The notes under the pieces are model-generated. The model worked only from the letters and a program-made list of their open reading frames with translations. It searched no databases and was not told the DNA's origin. The position numbers and the translations under genes were made by a program. Positions 26,594 through 33,703 of a DNA stretch of 64,000 bases are shown piece after piece. Each line of letters opens with the position of its first letter. The stretch's first letter is position 1. The stretch comes from Rhodospirillaceae bacterium (GTDB taxonomy: Bacteria; Pseudomonadota; Alphaproteobacteria; Bin65), in the NCBI GenBank assembly GCA_028819475.1, contig JAPPLJ010000063.1, forward strand, positions 17,466 through 81,465, in the 5' to 3' direction.

Positions 26594-27796
26594 ATGGCGG
26601 AAACGGACCGGGTAATCGTCGCGGGCGCGGGGCCGGTCGGCATGACCGCCGCCGCCTACCTGGCGCTGCACGACATTCCGGTGCTGGTGCTGGAGGCGGG
26701 CGACGACCTTGCGACCGACCTGCGCGCCTCGACCTGGCATCCGCCGACCCTGGACCTGCTGGATTTCTTCGACGGCATCGTCGCGGAGCTTGCCGGCTGG
26801 GGCCTTGTCGCGCCGACCTGGCAGTATCGCGACCGGGAGACCGGCCCCGTCGTCACTTGGGACCTGGGCCTGCTCAGGGACGACACCGGCCACCCCTACC
26901 GGATCCAGGCCGAGCAGTGGAAGCTGACCCGCCTGCTGCACCGGCGCATGGCGGACGTGGCGCATTTCGATCTGCGCTTCGGCCATGAGGTGACCGGGGC
27001 CGGCCAGGACGGCGACCGCGCCTGGGTTGCCGCGAACACCGCGGACGGCATCGAGAAATTCGAAGGCCACTGGGCGATCGGCTGCGACGGCGCCAACAGC
27101 GCGGTGCGCCGCTCGCTGGGCGTCGCCTACGACGGGCTGACCTTTCCGGAGTTGTTCCTGACGCTCTCGACCGGCTTCGAATTCCGCGGGCCGATGCCGG
27201 ACCTCACCCTGGTCAACTATTTCGCCGATCCCGAGGAATGGCTTGTGCTGCTCCGGGTCGTCGACGCCTGGCGGGTGCTGTTCCCGACCGGCCCGGACGA
27301 GGACATGCAAGTTGCGCTGACCGACGAACGGGTGCAGGAGCGGCTGGACGGTGTTGCGCCGGGCTGCGGCCCGTTCGATGTCGTGCACAAGACGTATTAC
27401 CGGGTCCATCAGCGGGTCGCCGACACCTACCGGATCGGCCGCATCCTGCTGGCCGGCGACGCCGCGCACATCAACAACCCGCTCGGTGGCATGGGCATGA
27501 ACGGCGGCATCCAGGACGCCTTCAGCCTGTGCGAAAAGCTGGTCTCCGTCTGGCGCGGCGAAGCGGAAGAAACGGTGCTCGACCGCTACGAGCGGCAGCG
27601 CCGGAAGATGGCGCTGGATTTCGTGCAGCAGTCGACCGTCCGCAACCGCGAGACCCTGATGGAGACCGATCCGGTGCTGCGGGAGAAACGGCACGACGAG
27701 ATGCGTCGCACGGCCGGGGATCCGGCGAAGGCGCGCGAATTCCTGCTGCGCAGCTCGATGATCGCCGGGTTGCGCGAAGCCGAGGCCATCCCCTAA
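26594..27796 (+). CDS. FAD-dependent monooxygenase (aromatic hydroxylase, UbiH/PheA/TfdB fold)
   Basis: Flavoprotein hydroxylase of 400 residues. The dinucleotide motif GAGPVGMTAAAYLALHD is at the N-terminus, IGCDGANSAVRRSLG corresponds to the DG motif and GDAAHINNPLGGMGMNGG to the GD/FAD-ribityl motif. It would insert one oxygen into an aromatic ring using NAD(P)H. It sits between the Rieske oxygenase and the maleate-isomerase-like gene with short gaps, suggesting sequential steps of one pathway. The natural substrate is unknown. Confidence 0.92.
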   Translation: MAETDRVIVAGAGPVGMTAAAYLALHDIPVLVLEAGDDLATDLRASTWHPPTLDLLDFFDGIVAELAGWGLVAPTWQYRDRETGPVVTWDLGLLRDDTGHPYRIQAEQWKLTRLLHRRMADVAHFDLRFGHEVTGAGQDGDRAWVAANTADGIEKFEGHWAIGCDGANSAVRRSLGVAYDGLTFPELFLTLSTGFEFRGPMPDLTLVNYFADPEEWLVLLRVVDAWRVLFPTGPDEDMQVALTDERVQERLDGVAPGCGPFDVVHKTYYRVHQRVADTYRIGRILLAGDAAHINNPLGGMGMNGGIQDAFSLCEKLVSVWRGEAEETVLDRYERQRRKMALDFVQQSTVRNRETLMETDPVLREKRHDEMRRTAGDPAKAREFLLRSSMIAGLREAEAIP

Positions 27797-27862
27797 GGAC
27801 AGAAGCGAACCCCGCACAAGCGGACCTGCCGGGCCGATCCGGCCGAGCCACAGGAGCGAAAC

Positions 27863-28609
27863 ATGGTCGATTCGATCGGTCACCGCATGAAATTCGGCGT
27901 CATTGCGCCGTCCACCAACACGGCCGTGCAGCCGGAATTCGATTCCTTCCGGCCCTGGGGCGTGACCAACCATTTCGCGCGCATCCACATCCCGGACAAT
28001 CCGATCGGCAGCGACGAGGATTTCAACCAGCTGATGGTCGACATCCGGGCCGAGTTGATGGTGGCGATCGACCGGGTGGTCACCTGCTCGCCGGGCGCCG
28101 TGATCATGGGCATGTCGGCGGAAACCTTCTGGGACGGTCTCGAAGGTTCCAGGATATTCCACAAGAACTGCGAGGAACGGGCCGGCGTGCCGGTCTCGAT
28201 GGGTTCGGACGCCTGCCAGGCGGCGCTGCGCAAATACGGCGATATCAAAAGGATCGGCGTGGTCACGCCCTACATGCCGGTGGGCGACGGGAATGTCCGC
28301 AAGTTCTTCGAGGATTGCGGCTTCGAGGTGGTCGCCCTCAAGGGCCTGAAATGCGCCAGCCCGCAGCTGATCGCCCATGTTTCGGAGCGGGAACTGCGCG
28401 ATGCGATCGTCGAGGTGAACGACAGCCGGGTCGAGGCCATCGTGCAGGTCGGCACCAACCTCGCCATGGCGCGGGTCGCGGCGATCGCGGAGTTCTGGCT
28501 CGACAAGCCGGTGATCGCGATCAACACGGCGACCTACTGGTGGTCGCTGCGCCAGCAGGGCATCGACGACAGGGTCTACGGCTGGGGCAGCCTGATGCAG
28601 GATTATTGA
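27863..28609 (+). CDS. Maleate cis-trans isomerase/arylmalonate decarboxylase-like protein, catalytic Cys not seen
   Basis: Protein of 248 residues of the Asp/Glu racemase superfamily: MKFGVIAPSTNTAVQPEF at the N-terminus, then VGDGNVRKFFEDCGFEV and VNDSRVEAIVQVGTNLAMA. In characterised members a Cys follows each of two strands. Here those positions appear to read MGMSAETFW and VQVGTNLAMA, so both expected Cys seem replaced (Met and Gly). Nearby Cys residues (VVTCSP; KNCEE) lie elsewhere. CAGGAGCG precedes the ATG. It is the third gene of the aromatic-oxidation cluster, where a maleate- or muconate-type intermediate would fit. Confidence 0.85.
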   Translation: MVDSIGHRMKFGVIAPSTNTAVQPEFDSFRPWGVTNHFARIHIPDNPIGSDEDFNQLMVDIRAELMVAIDRVVTCSPGAVIMGMSAETFWDGLEGSRIFHKNCEERAGVPVSMGSDACQAALRKYGDIKRIGVVTPYMPVGDGNVRKFFEDCGFEVVALKGLKCASPQLIAHVSERELRDAIVEVNDSRVEAIVQVGTNLAMARVAAIAEFWLDKPVIAINTATYWWSLRQQGIDDRVYGWGSLMQDY

Positions 28610-28645
28610 GGCTGCCCGGGGCTCGCGATACGCGGAGGTTTCCGG

Positions 28646-29044
28646 TTACCGAATTGTATCCCATCCAGTGTCGACATCGTAGAGCGAGAGGACGGGATCG
28701 CCGGAAATCAGTGTGAGCGATTCTATCGCCGCTTGCGCAACGAGCATCCGGTCGAAGGGATCGCGGTGGTGCAGCGGCAGGTTGCCGGCGCGCTTTGCAT
28801 GGGCGGCGTTAATGGCCAGCATCGAAAAGCCGATGTCGGTAAAACAGGCCGGCATCGTTTCGACCGCGGCGGCGGCGGCCGGAAGCTTTCCGAGTTTCGA
28901 CTTGATCGCGATTTCCCAGATCGTCGCCGCGCTCACGAACGCTTCCGTGTCGGGATGTGCCACGATATCCCGAATGCGTCGGGGAATCCGGTTGTCGCCT
29001 TTCAGCCACCAAAGCGCGACATGCGTGTCGAGGAGGACGCGCAT
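28646..29044 (-). CDS. PIN-domain toxin (VapC-like)
   Basis: PIN-domain ribonuclease of 132 residues. MRVLLDTHVALWWLKGD, then VSAATIWEIAIKSKLGKL, and the C-terminal HHRDPFDRMLVAQAAIE give the acidic residues of the active site (Asp6, Glu near 45, Asp near 98). It belongs to the group often called 'type II toxin, PIN domain' paired with Phd/YefM antitoxins. The start is 5 bp after the antitoxin stop, so the two are co-translated. Confidence 0.93.
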   Translation of the reverse strand: MRVLLDTHVALWWLKGDNRIPRRIRDIVAHPDTEAFVSAATIWEIAIKSKLGKLPAAAAAVETMPACFTDIGFSMLAINAAHAKRAGNLPLHHRDPFDRMLVAQAAIESLTLISGDPVLSLYDVDTGWDTIR

Positions 29045-29049
29045 CGCAA

Positions 29050-29286
29050 TCAGCGATACCAGGCCTCAAGTTCTTCGTCCGGGAGGGGTTCGAAAAATTC
29101 CGGACCTACGTCGATAAGCCCCTTCATCGAACCGAAGCCTTTCGATTTGTCCACCTTCGCCGCGTAGGGCACGAGACGCACAACCGGTCGGTCGCCTCGT
29201 GCGATGACGATTTCCTCGCCCGCTTCGACGCGTTTGATCAACTTCGACAAATGGGTTTTTGCGGCGTGCACCGTAACGGTCGCCAT
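29050..29286 (-). CDS. Phd/YefM-type antitoxin partner of the PIN toxin
   Basis: Antitoxin of 78 residues: MATVTVHAAKTHLSKLIKRVEAGEEIVIARGDRPVVRL is the Phd/YefM DNA-binding fold, and the C-terminal part (KGFGSMKGLIDVGPEFFEPLPDEEL) wraps the toxin. AAGGAGAT is an ideal ribosome-binding site. An AT-rich palindrome directly upstream (GTTAGCTAAC) is the likely autoregulatory operator. Confidence 0.93.
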   Translation of the reverse strand: MATVTVHAAKTHLSKLIKRVEAGEEIVIARGDRPVVRLVPYAAKVDKSKGFGSMKGLIDVGPEFFEPLPDEELEAWYR

Positions 29287-29289
29287 AAT

Positions 29290-29328
29290 GATCTCCTTAA
29301 CTAAGAGTTAGCTAACATTAGCAACCGC
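29290..29328 (-). promoter_or_regulatory. Likely operator/promoter of the Phd-PIN module
   Basis: The sequence upstream of the antitoxin ATG is AT-rich in a GC-rich neighbourhood and holds the perfect 10-bp palindrome GTTAGCTAAC at 29307-29316, followed by the ribosome-binding site AAGGAGAT. Phd/YefM proteins repress their own promoter by binding such palindromes. No clear -35/-10 pair was assigned. Confidence 0.6.
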
Positions 29329-29442
29329 CATGTCGTGACGCAAGCTCCCCGTTCACGCCCCGGCATCGAGGCGGAAGACCTCCCGGTGGCGCACGATGCG
29401 GCCGGCGCATTGGGCCGGCGCAGGCGTTTCGCCCTGGCCCGG

Positions 29443-30291
29443 TTACAGAATGCCGGGTTTCTCGTGGTGCCGGTCGCGCGCTCCGGCGGCAGCCTCGTCC
29501 GGCGGCAGGCCATCGTCCCACAGGCGCGCGATATAGCGCTCGGCGGTATGGCCGTTCGAGCGGTCCGAACACAGCCACAGGATCGGCGCGCGCATGATCT
29601 CGGGCCGCAGCAGCCCGCCGTCGGCGCCGCGTTTCTGCTGCATGTCGGGCAGGATCGCGGTGTCCGTCGCGCCGCCCGGCAGAAAGACGTTCACGGTCAC
29701 GCCGGTGCCCTCCAGATCCTGCGCCCAGACCCGGCTCATCGCCTCGAGCATCGCCTTGCTCGGGCCGTAGGGCGAATAGCCGACGCGAACGATGGTGACG
29801 TCGCTGGTCGAGACGTTGACGATCTTGCCGAATCCCTGCCCGATGAAATGGGGCGTGAAGGCGCGCGCCATGTTGAAGACGCCGTTGATGTTGGTGTCGA
29901 CGATCTCGCGCCAGCCGTCGAGCGGCGCCTCCCAGAATTTCGGCCGTTCCTCGACATAGTCGGGATGGATCAGCTTCATGCCGCGGCCGGCATTGTTGAC
30001 CAGGCAATGCACGGCGCCGAACCTCTCCAGGGTCCGCTCGCGCACGCGCAGGCAATCGCCATAGTCGCGCACGTCGGCCTGCACGGCGATGAGCCGGTCC
30101 GGCCCCGCGATGGCTTCGGCCTGCGCGACGGTATCGGCCAGTTCGCCGGCTTCGCGGGCGCTGGTCACCGTCACCCGCGCGCCGGCCTCGACCAGGGCGA
30201 GCGCCATTTCGAGGCCGAGGCCCCGGCCGCCGCCGGTGACCACAACGACGCGGTCCCGGAGTGACGGGTAGAGATCGGCGGCGTCTGTCAT
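29443..30291 (-). CDS. SDR family oxidoreductase
   Basis: Short-chain dehydrogenase of 282 residues, with TGGGRGLG near residues 19-26, NNAGRG, and VSTSDVTIVRVGYSPYGPSKA containing Ser, Tyr and Lys of the active site. A C-terminal extension (GLPPDEAAAGARDRHHEKPGIL) is longer than usual. It lies between the TA module and the D-cysteine desulfhydrase-like gene on the same strand; a palindromic repeat separates it from the latter. The substrate is not predictable. Confidence 0.92.
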   Translation of the reverse strand: MTDAADLYPSLRDRVVVVTGGGRGLGLEMALALVEAGARVTVTSAREAGELADTVAQAEAIAGPDRLIAVQADVRDYGDCLRVRERTLERFGAVHCLVNNAGRGMKLIHPDYVEERPKFWEAPLDGWREIVDTNINGVFNMARAFTPHFIGQGFGKIVNVSTSDVTIVRVGYSPYGPSKAMLEAMSRVWAQDLEGTGVTVNVFLPGGATDTAILPDMQQKRGADGGLLRPEIMRAPILWLCSDRSNGHTAERYIARLWDDGLPPDEAAAGARDRHHEKPGIL

Positions 30292-30305
30292 CGCTGTTCC
30301 CTGCG

Positions 30306-30369
30306 GGAAAGATTTCTCTGCGCCCCTTCGGCAGGCTCAGCGCAGGCTCTTCGGCCGGTCGAAATAACG
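30306..30369. repeat. Partial copy of a dispersed palindromic repeat
   Basis: This intergenic stretch (GGAAAGATTTCTCTGCG near its left end, GGCCGGTCGAAATAACGG at its right end) resembles the right half of the longer inverted repeat at 55191-55310. It lies between two minus-strand genes. Confidence 0.55.
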
Positions 30370-30382
30370 GGTGGACTCCGTC

Positions 30383-31423
30383 TCACGCCGCCATCGCCCG
30401 CTTCTCCCCGAACCAGCCGGGATAGGCGAACAGGGCGGACGATCCGCCGGTGTGCAGGAAGACCACCCGCTGCCCGGCCCGGAACGCGCCCTCGCGGACC
30501 AGGCCGAGCAGGCCGGCGAAGGCTTTCCCGGTATAGACCGGATCGAGCAGGATGCCCTCCAGTTCCGCCATCGTGCGCACCGCTTCCAGGGTCGAGTCCG
30601 CCGGGATGCCGTAGCCGGGGCCGACGAAGCGGTCGTCCACCCGGATGTCGGCGGCCCTGACACTGGCAGGCAGGCCGATATGGGCCGCCGTCGCGTGCGC
30701 CAGGTCCAGCACCTTCGCTTCCTGCGGGGCGGATTCGGCGCGCACGCTGACGCCGTAGACCGGGATTTTCGATCCGGCCCCGAGCAGGCCGGTCACCATC
30801 CCGGCGTGGGTACCGGCGCTGCCGCTGGCGAGTACGATGGCGTCGATGCCCAGCCCGCCCGCTTCGGCCTGTTCGACCAGTTCGGCGGCCGCATTAGCGT
30901 AGCCCGCCGCGCCGATGGCGTTCGAGCCGCCGCCCGGAATGGTATAAACCCGGTCCGCACCACCGGGCAGGCCTGCGACCAGTTCGGCGAGCGCGGTCTC
31001 CATGTCGTCGCGCGGCGGACAGCGATGAACGGTGGCGCCGCACAGCCGGTCGAGCAGCACGTTGCCGTTTTCGTTGTAGTCCCCGTCGGTGAAGCCCGTC
31101 CGGTTTTCCAGCAGGACGTGGCATTCCAGGCCGAGCCGCGCCGCGGCCGCGGCGGTCTGCCGGGCGTGGTTCGACTGGACCGCGCCCTGGGTGGCGACGG
31201 CTTCCGCTCCGCGCTCCAGCGCCGCGCCCATCAGGTATTCCAGCTTGCGCGCCTTGTTGCCGCCGGTCGCCAGCCCGGTGCAGTCGTCACGCTTGATCCA
31301 GATCTCCGGCCCGCCCCCCGGCCCGGCAAGCGCTCCGGCAAGCGCCGCACTCAGCCGTTCGAGCGGCTCCAGCGGCGTCGGCAGATGGGCGAGGCGAACC
31401 CGTAGCAGGCTGTCGAGATTCAT
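30383..31423 (-). CDS. D-cysteine desulfhydrase/ACC deaminase family PLP enzyme
   Basis: Fold-type II PLP enzyme of 346 residues. The start MNLDSLLRVRLAHLPTPLEPLERL and the motif KRDDCTGLATGGNKARKLEYLMG are diagnostic, with the PLP Lys in GGNKARK. SNHARQTAAAAARLG and IPGGGSNAIGAAGYANA form the phosphate and substrate loops. Family members release pyruvate, sulfide and ammonia from D-cysteine or cleave aminocyclopropane carboxylate; sequence alone does not separate these. The in-frame upstream extension is rejected because the family N-terminus starts at the ATG 31423 (GGAAG upstream). Confidence 0.91.
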   Translation of the reverse strand: MNLDSLLRVRLAHLPTPLEPLERLSAALAGALAGPGGGPEIWIKRDDCTGLATGGNKARKLEYLMGAALERGAEAVATQGAVQSNHARQTAAAAARLGLECHVLLENRTGFTDGDYNENGNVLLDRLCGATVHRCPPRDDMETALAELVAGLPGGADRVYTIPGGGSNAIGAAGYANAAAELVEQAEAGGLGIDAIVLASGSAGTHAGMVTGLLGAGSKIPVYGVSVRAESAPQEAKVLDLAHATAAHIGLPASVRAADIRVDDRFVGPGYGIPADSTLEAVRTMAELEGILLDPVYTGKAFAGLLGLVREGAFRAGQRVVFLHTGGSSALFAYPGWFGEKRAMAA

Positions 31424-31565
31424 GGTTTTTCTTCCGGTACAGCTTCCGTCCCGCGATCCGCCGGGCGCCGCTGCACCCGCGTCGAGTCTCCGCCCATCCC
31501 GTCTCCGCCAACCGAAGTGTACGCGCGGTGGCAATAGAACCGATGTTTGCGCGAGTCGATATCCA

Positions 31566-32141
31566 TCATCGTCGCCGATGCGGCGGCCCGATCCTGGCGA
31601 GAGCCTCTGCCGCCCAGCCGGGAACGGCCTCGGCGACCCACCAGGCCCCGTCCTTCAGGATCGCAACCTCCCGGTGCGGCCGGTCGGGATCGGTGTTGTC
31701 GTAGAGCAGGACCTCGTCCGCGCGCGCGATCGCCGCCGGGAGATTGGCGTGCGAGCGCGCGAACCGCCGCCTTGCGTCGGCTTCCGGAATATCGTGGCCG
31801 CCGAGCGCCACCCGGTTGCGGATGCGGTCGAGCGCCCGGTCCGGCGAGGCGACCGACACATAGTGCAGGACGATCCGGTAGCCCTCCTGCCGCGCCGCCG
31901 TCATGTGGCGGAAAATGCCGGAACCGGCAAGCGTGGTCTCCACCAGATGCGACCGGCCCGCGGCAAGCGCGTCCCGCCGCCGGCGAAGCGCCTCGCGCCC
32001 TGCCTGCAGGGGGTCGCCGGACGCGATGCTGCGCGCAATGGCGTCGGGGTCGATGATGTCAACGTCACCGAACCAAGTCGTGCGTGTCAGGGTGGACTTG
32101 CCGCACCCGTTCGGGCCGGAGACGACGAGAAGGTTCGGCAC
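31566..32141 (-). CDS. Zeta-toxin-like P-loop kinase
   Basis: P-loop ATPase of 191 residues. Walker A is SGPNGCGKSTLT at about 8-19; IDPDAIARSI and HLVETTLAGSGIFRHM match the substrate-binding part of zeta toxins, which phosphorylate UDP-N-acetylglucosamine. The start is GTG 32141. The gene lies 20 bp after a 70-residue partner gene, the arrangement of a toxin-antitoxin pair. Single zeta-like proteins may also be housekeeping kinases, so toxin function is an inference. Confidence 0.83.
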   Translation of the reverse strand: MPNLLVVSGPNGCGKSTLTRTTWFGDVDIIDPDAIARSIASGDPLQAGREALRRRRDALAAGRSHLVETTLAGSGIFRHMTAARQEGYRIVLHYVSVASPDRALDRIRNRVALGGHDIPEADARRRFARSHANLPAAIARADEVLLYDNTDPDRPHREVAILKDGAWWVAEAVPGWAAEALARIGPPHRRR

Positions 32142-32161
32142 GGCCGCGGACGCCGGCCGGG

Positions 32162-32374
32162 TCAGGCGGACTTTCTCTCGGGTCTCTCGGGCGCCTCGAT
32201 CACCCGGTCCCCGTCCTTGGTCCGTGCGATATAGGCGCCGTCCGAACGGACGCCGTAGAGCGTGCCGCCGGCCTCGACCTGGGCTGCAAGGTCCGCCTTG
32301 ATCTGCTCGCGCCAGTCTTTCGGGCGGCCCGGTATGTCGGGCGGCGGCGTGTGCGTTTTCCTGTGTTCGCTCAT
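32162..32374 (-). CDS. Small partner of the zeta-like kinase (candidate antitoxin)
   Basis: Protein of 70 residues, MSEHRKTHTPPPDIPGRPKD followed by a helix (WREQIKADLAAQVEAGG) and a short strand-rich end. The ATG at 32374 is chosen over an upstream in-frame ATG because of the spacing to the previous gene. It precedes the zeta-like kinase by 20 bp. It is not an epsilon or PezA homologue by eye, so its antitoxin role rests on position only. Confidence 0.65.
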   Translation of the reverse strand: MSEHRKTHTPPPDIPGRPKDWREQIKADLAAQVEAGGTLYGVRSDGAYIARTKDGDRVIEAPERPERKSA

Positions 32375-32656
32375 GGCGCCGACCCTACATCCGACCGGCG
32401 CGCCCATCAACCCGATAACGCGCGGGAACGGGCTGCGGCCCGAGCGCCTTCGACAGGGCGCTCAACGTGCAGAAGTCGAGGACGGCGTTGCAGAGCCTTG
32501 CCGGTATGCTTCTGCCGTATTCGATCCCGGAAGTTCGGCAGCATGGGCCCGGCCGGGCCAACAAAGCCGCCGGCCGGCCGGGCTGCGCAAGATGCGCGCG
32601 CCGGTCTGCGTGCCGCGGGGTCGGTTGCGACACGCCCCGGCAATCGGGGGTTCAGG

Positions 32657-33703
32657 CTATTTCGCTGCTTCGGCCGGCACCAGGGCGGCCGGAATCTTCA
32701 GGCCGGCCTCCTTGTAGGCGCGGTAGGCGCCGGCGTGCAGCGGCAGGTTCATCTGCGCGAGCACGGTGTCCCGGGTGATGGATTTGAGCCACGGCGCCGT
32801 CGCGTGCATGTCCTTGAGGTTGTCCAGCACGGCCTTGGTAATCTTGTAGATGTGATCCGCCGCAACGCCCGTGTGCGAGGTGATCGCCGCCCACATGGCG
32901 ATCGAACTCACCGGCTCTTTGTTCACGACTTTGCCCTTGTAGCCGGCAGCGTCGATCGAGGCGCGCACGAAGCCGGGCAGGCTGATGAGCCCTTTGGCCG
33001 CCGGATGCTGAAAGGCCGATTCGGGCATCGACAGGAAGCGCAGGTTGCCGCCCAGCGCGAACTGTTCGACCAGCGGATTCGGTACTGTGCCGGCACCGAG
33101 ATAGGCGGCGACGTTACCGTCCTGGAAAGCCTGCGAGCCCGACCGCCAGTCGAGGCGCGCGGACGTGAAGTCCTCGCCGTCTTTCAGTCCGCTGGACGAC
33201 ACGATCATCGCCTTGGCGATATTGTAGGCGCCGCCGCCGGGCGGGCCCATGAATACCCGCTTGCCTTTCAGATCCTTGAAGGTCTCGATGCCGGAGTCCG
33301 CCTTGGTGACCACATAGATCGTGCCGAGCGGAAACGACAGGATGTTGCGCAGGCGGGCCGCCATTTCCGGCGCGTCCTTCACCTTTTTGTACATGGCGAC
33401 CTTCTTCTTCATCCAGAAGACGGCGAACGGCGTCGACATCATGATGTCGAGCTTGCCGCGCGCGCCCTGCAGCATCGCGCGGGTCTGGGTCTCGCCTGCG
33501 GAGAGCTGGATTTTGAGGTCCGTGTTCTTCTGGACGATGTTGATGATCGCGGTCGAGATCGTGTAGCCCGGCGAACCGGCCTGCAGGCTCGACATCTTGA
33601 GGAAGGTCTGGGCCTGTGCGGCGCCGACGGAGAGCGCGATCCCCGCAGCGACCGCGGCCGCCGGGACCAGGTTCGAAAGAGCCGGTTTGAAGTTTGCGAT
33701 CAT
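32657..33703 (-). CDS. TRAP transporter solute receptor, TAXI family
   Basis: Periplasmic receptor of 348 residues with a signal peptide (VPAAAVAAGIALSVGAAQAQ). TFLKMSSLQAGSPGYTISTAI and GIETFKDLKGKRVFMGPPGGG, followed by GGGAYNIAKAM, are TAXI-type features. The ATG has GGGAGGATT upstream and overlaps the permease stop (ATGA), so the two are translationally coupled. With the fused permease it imports an organic acid using a sodium or proton gradient; the ligand is unknown. Confidence 0.92.
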   Translation of the reverse strand: MIANFKPALSNLVPAAAVAAGIALSVGAAQAQTFLKMSSLQAGSPGYTISTAIINIVQKNTDLKIQLSAGETQTRAMLQGARGKLDIMMSTPFAVFWMKKKVAMYKKVKDAPEMAARLRNILSFPLGTIYVVTKADSGIETFKDLKGKRVFMGPPGGGAYNIAKAMIVSSSGLKDGEDFTSARLDWRSGSQAFQDGNVAAYLGAGTVPNPLVEQFALGGNLRFLSMPESAFQHPAAKGLISLPGFVRASIDAAGYKGKVVNKEPVSSIAMWAAITSHTGVAADHIYKITKAVLDNLKDMHATAPWLKSITRDTVLAQMNLPLHAGAYRAYKEAGLKIPAALVPAEAAK

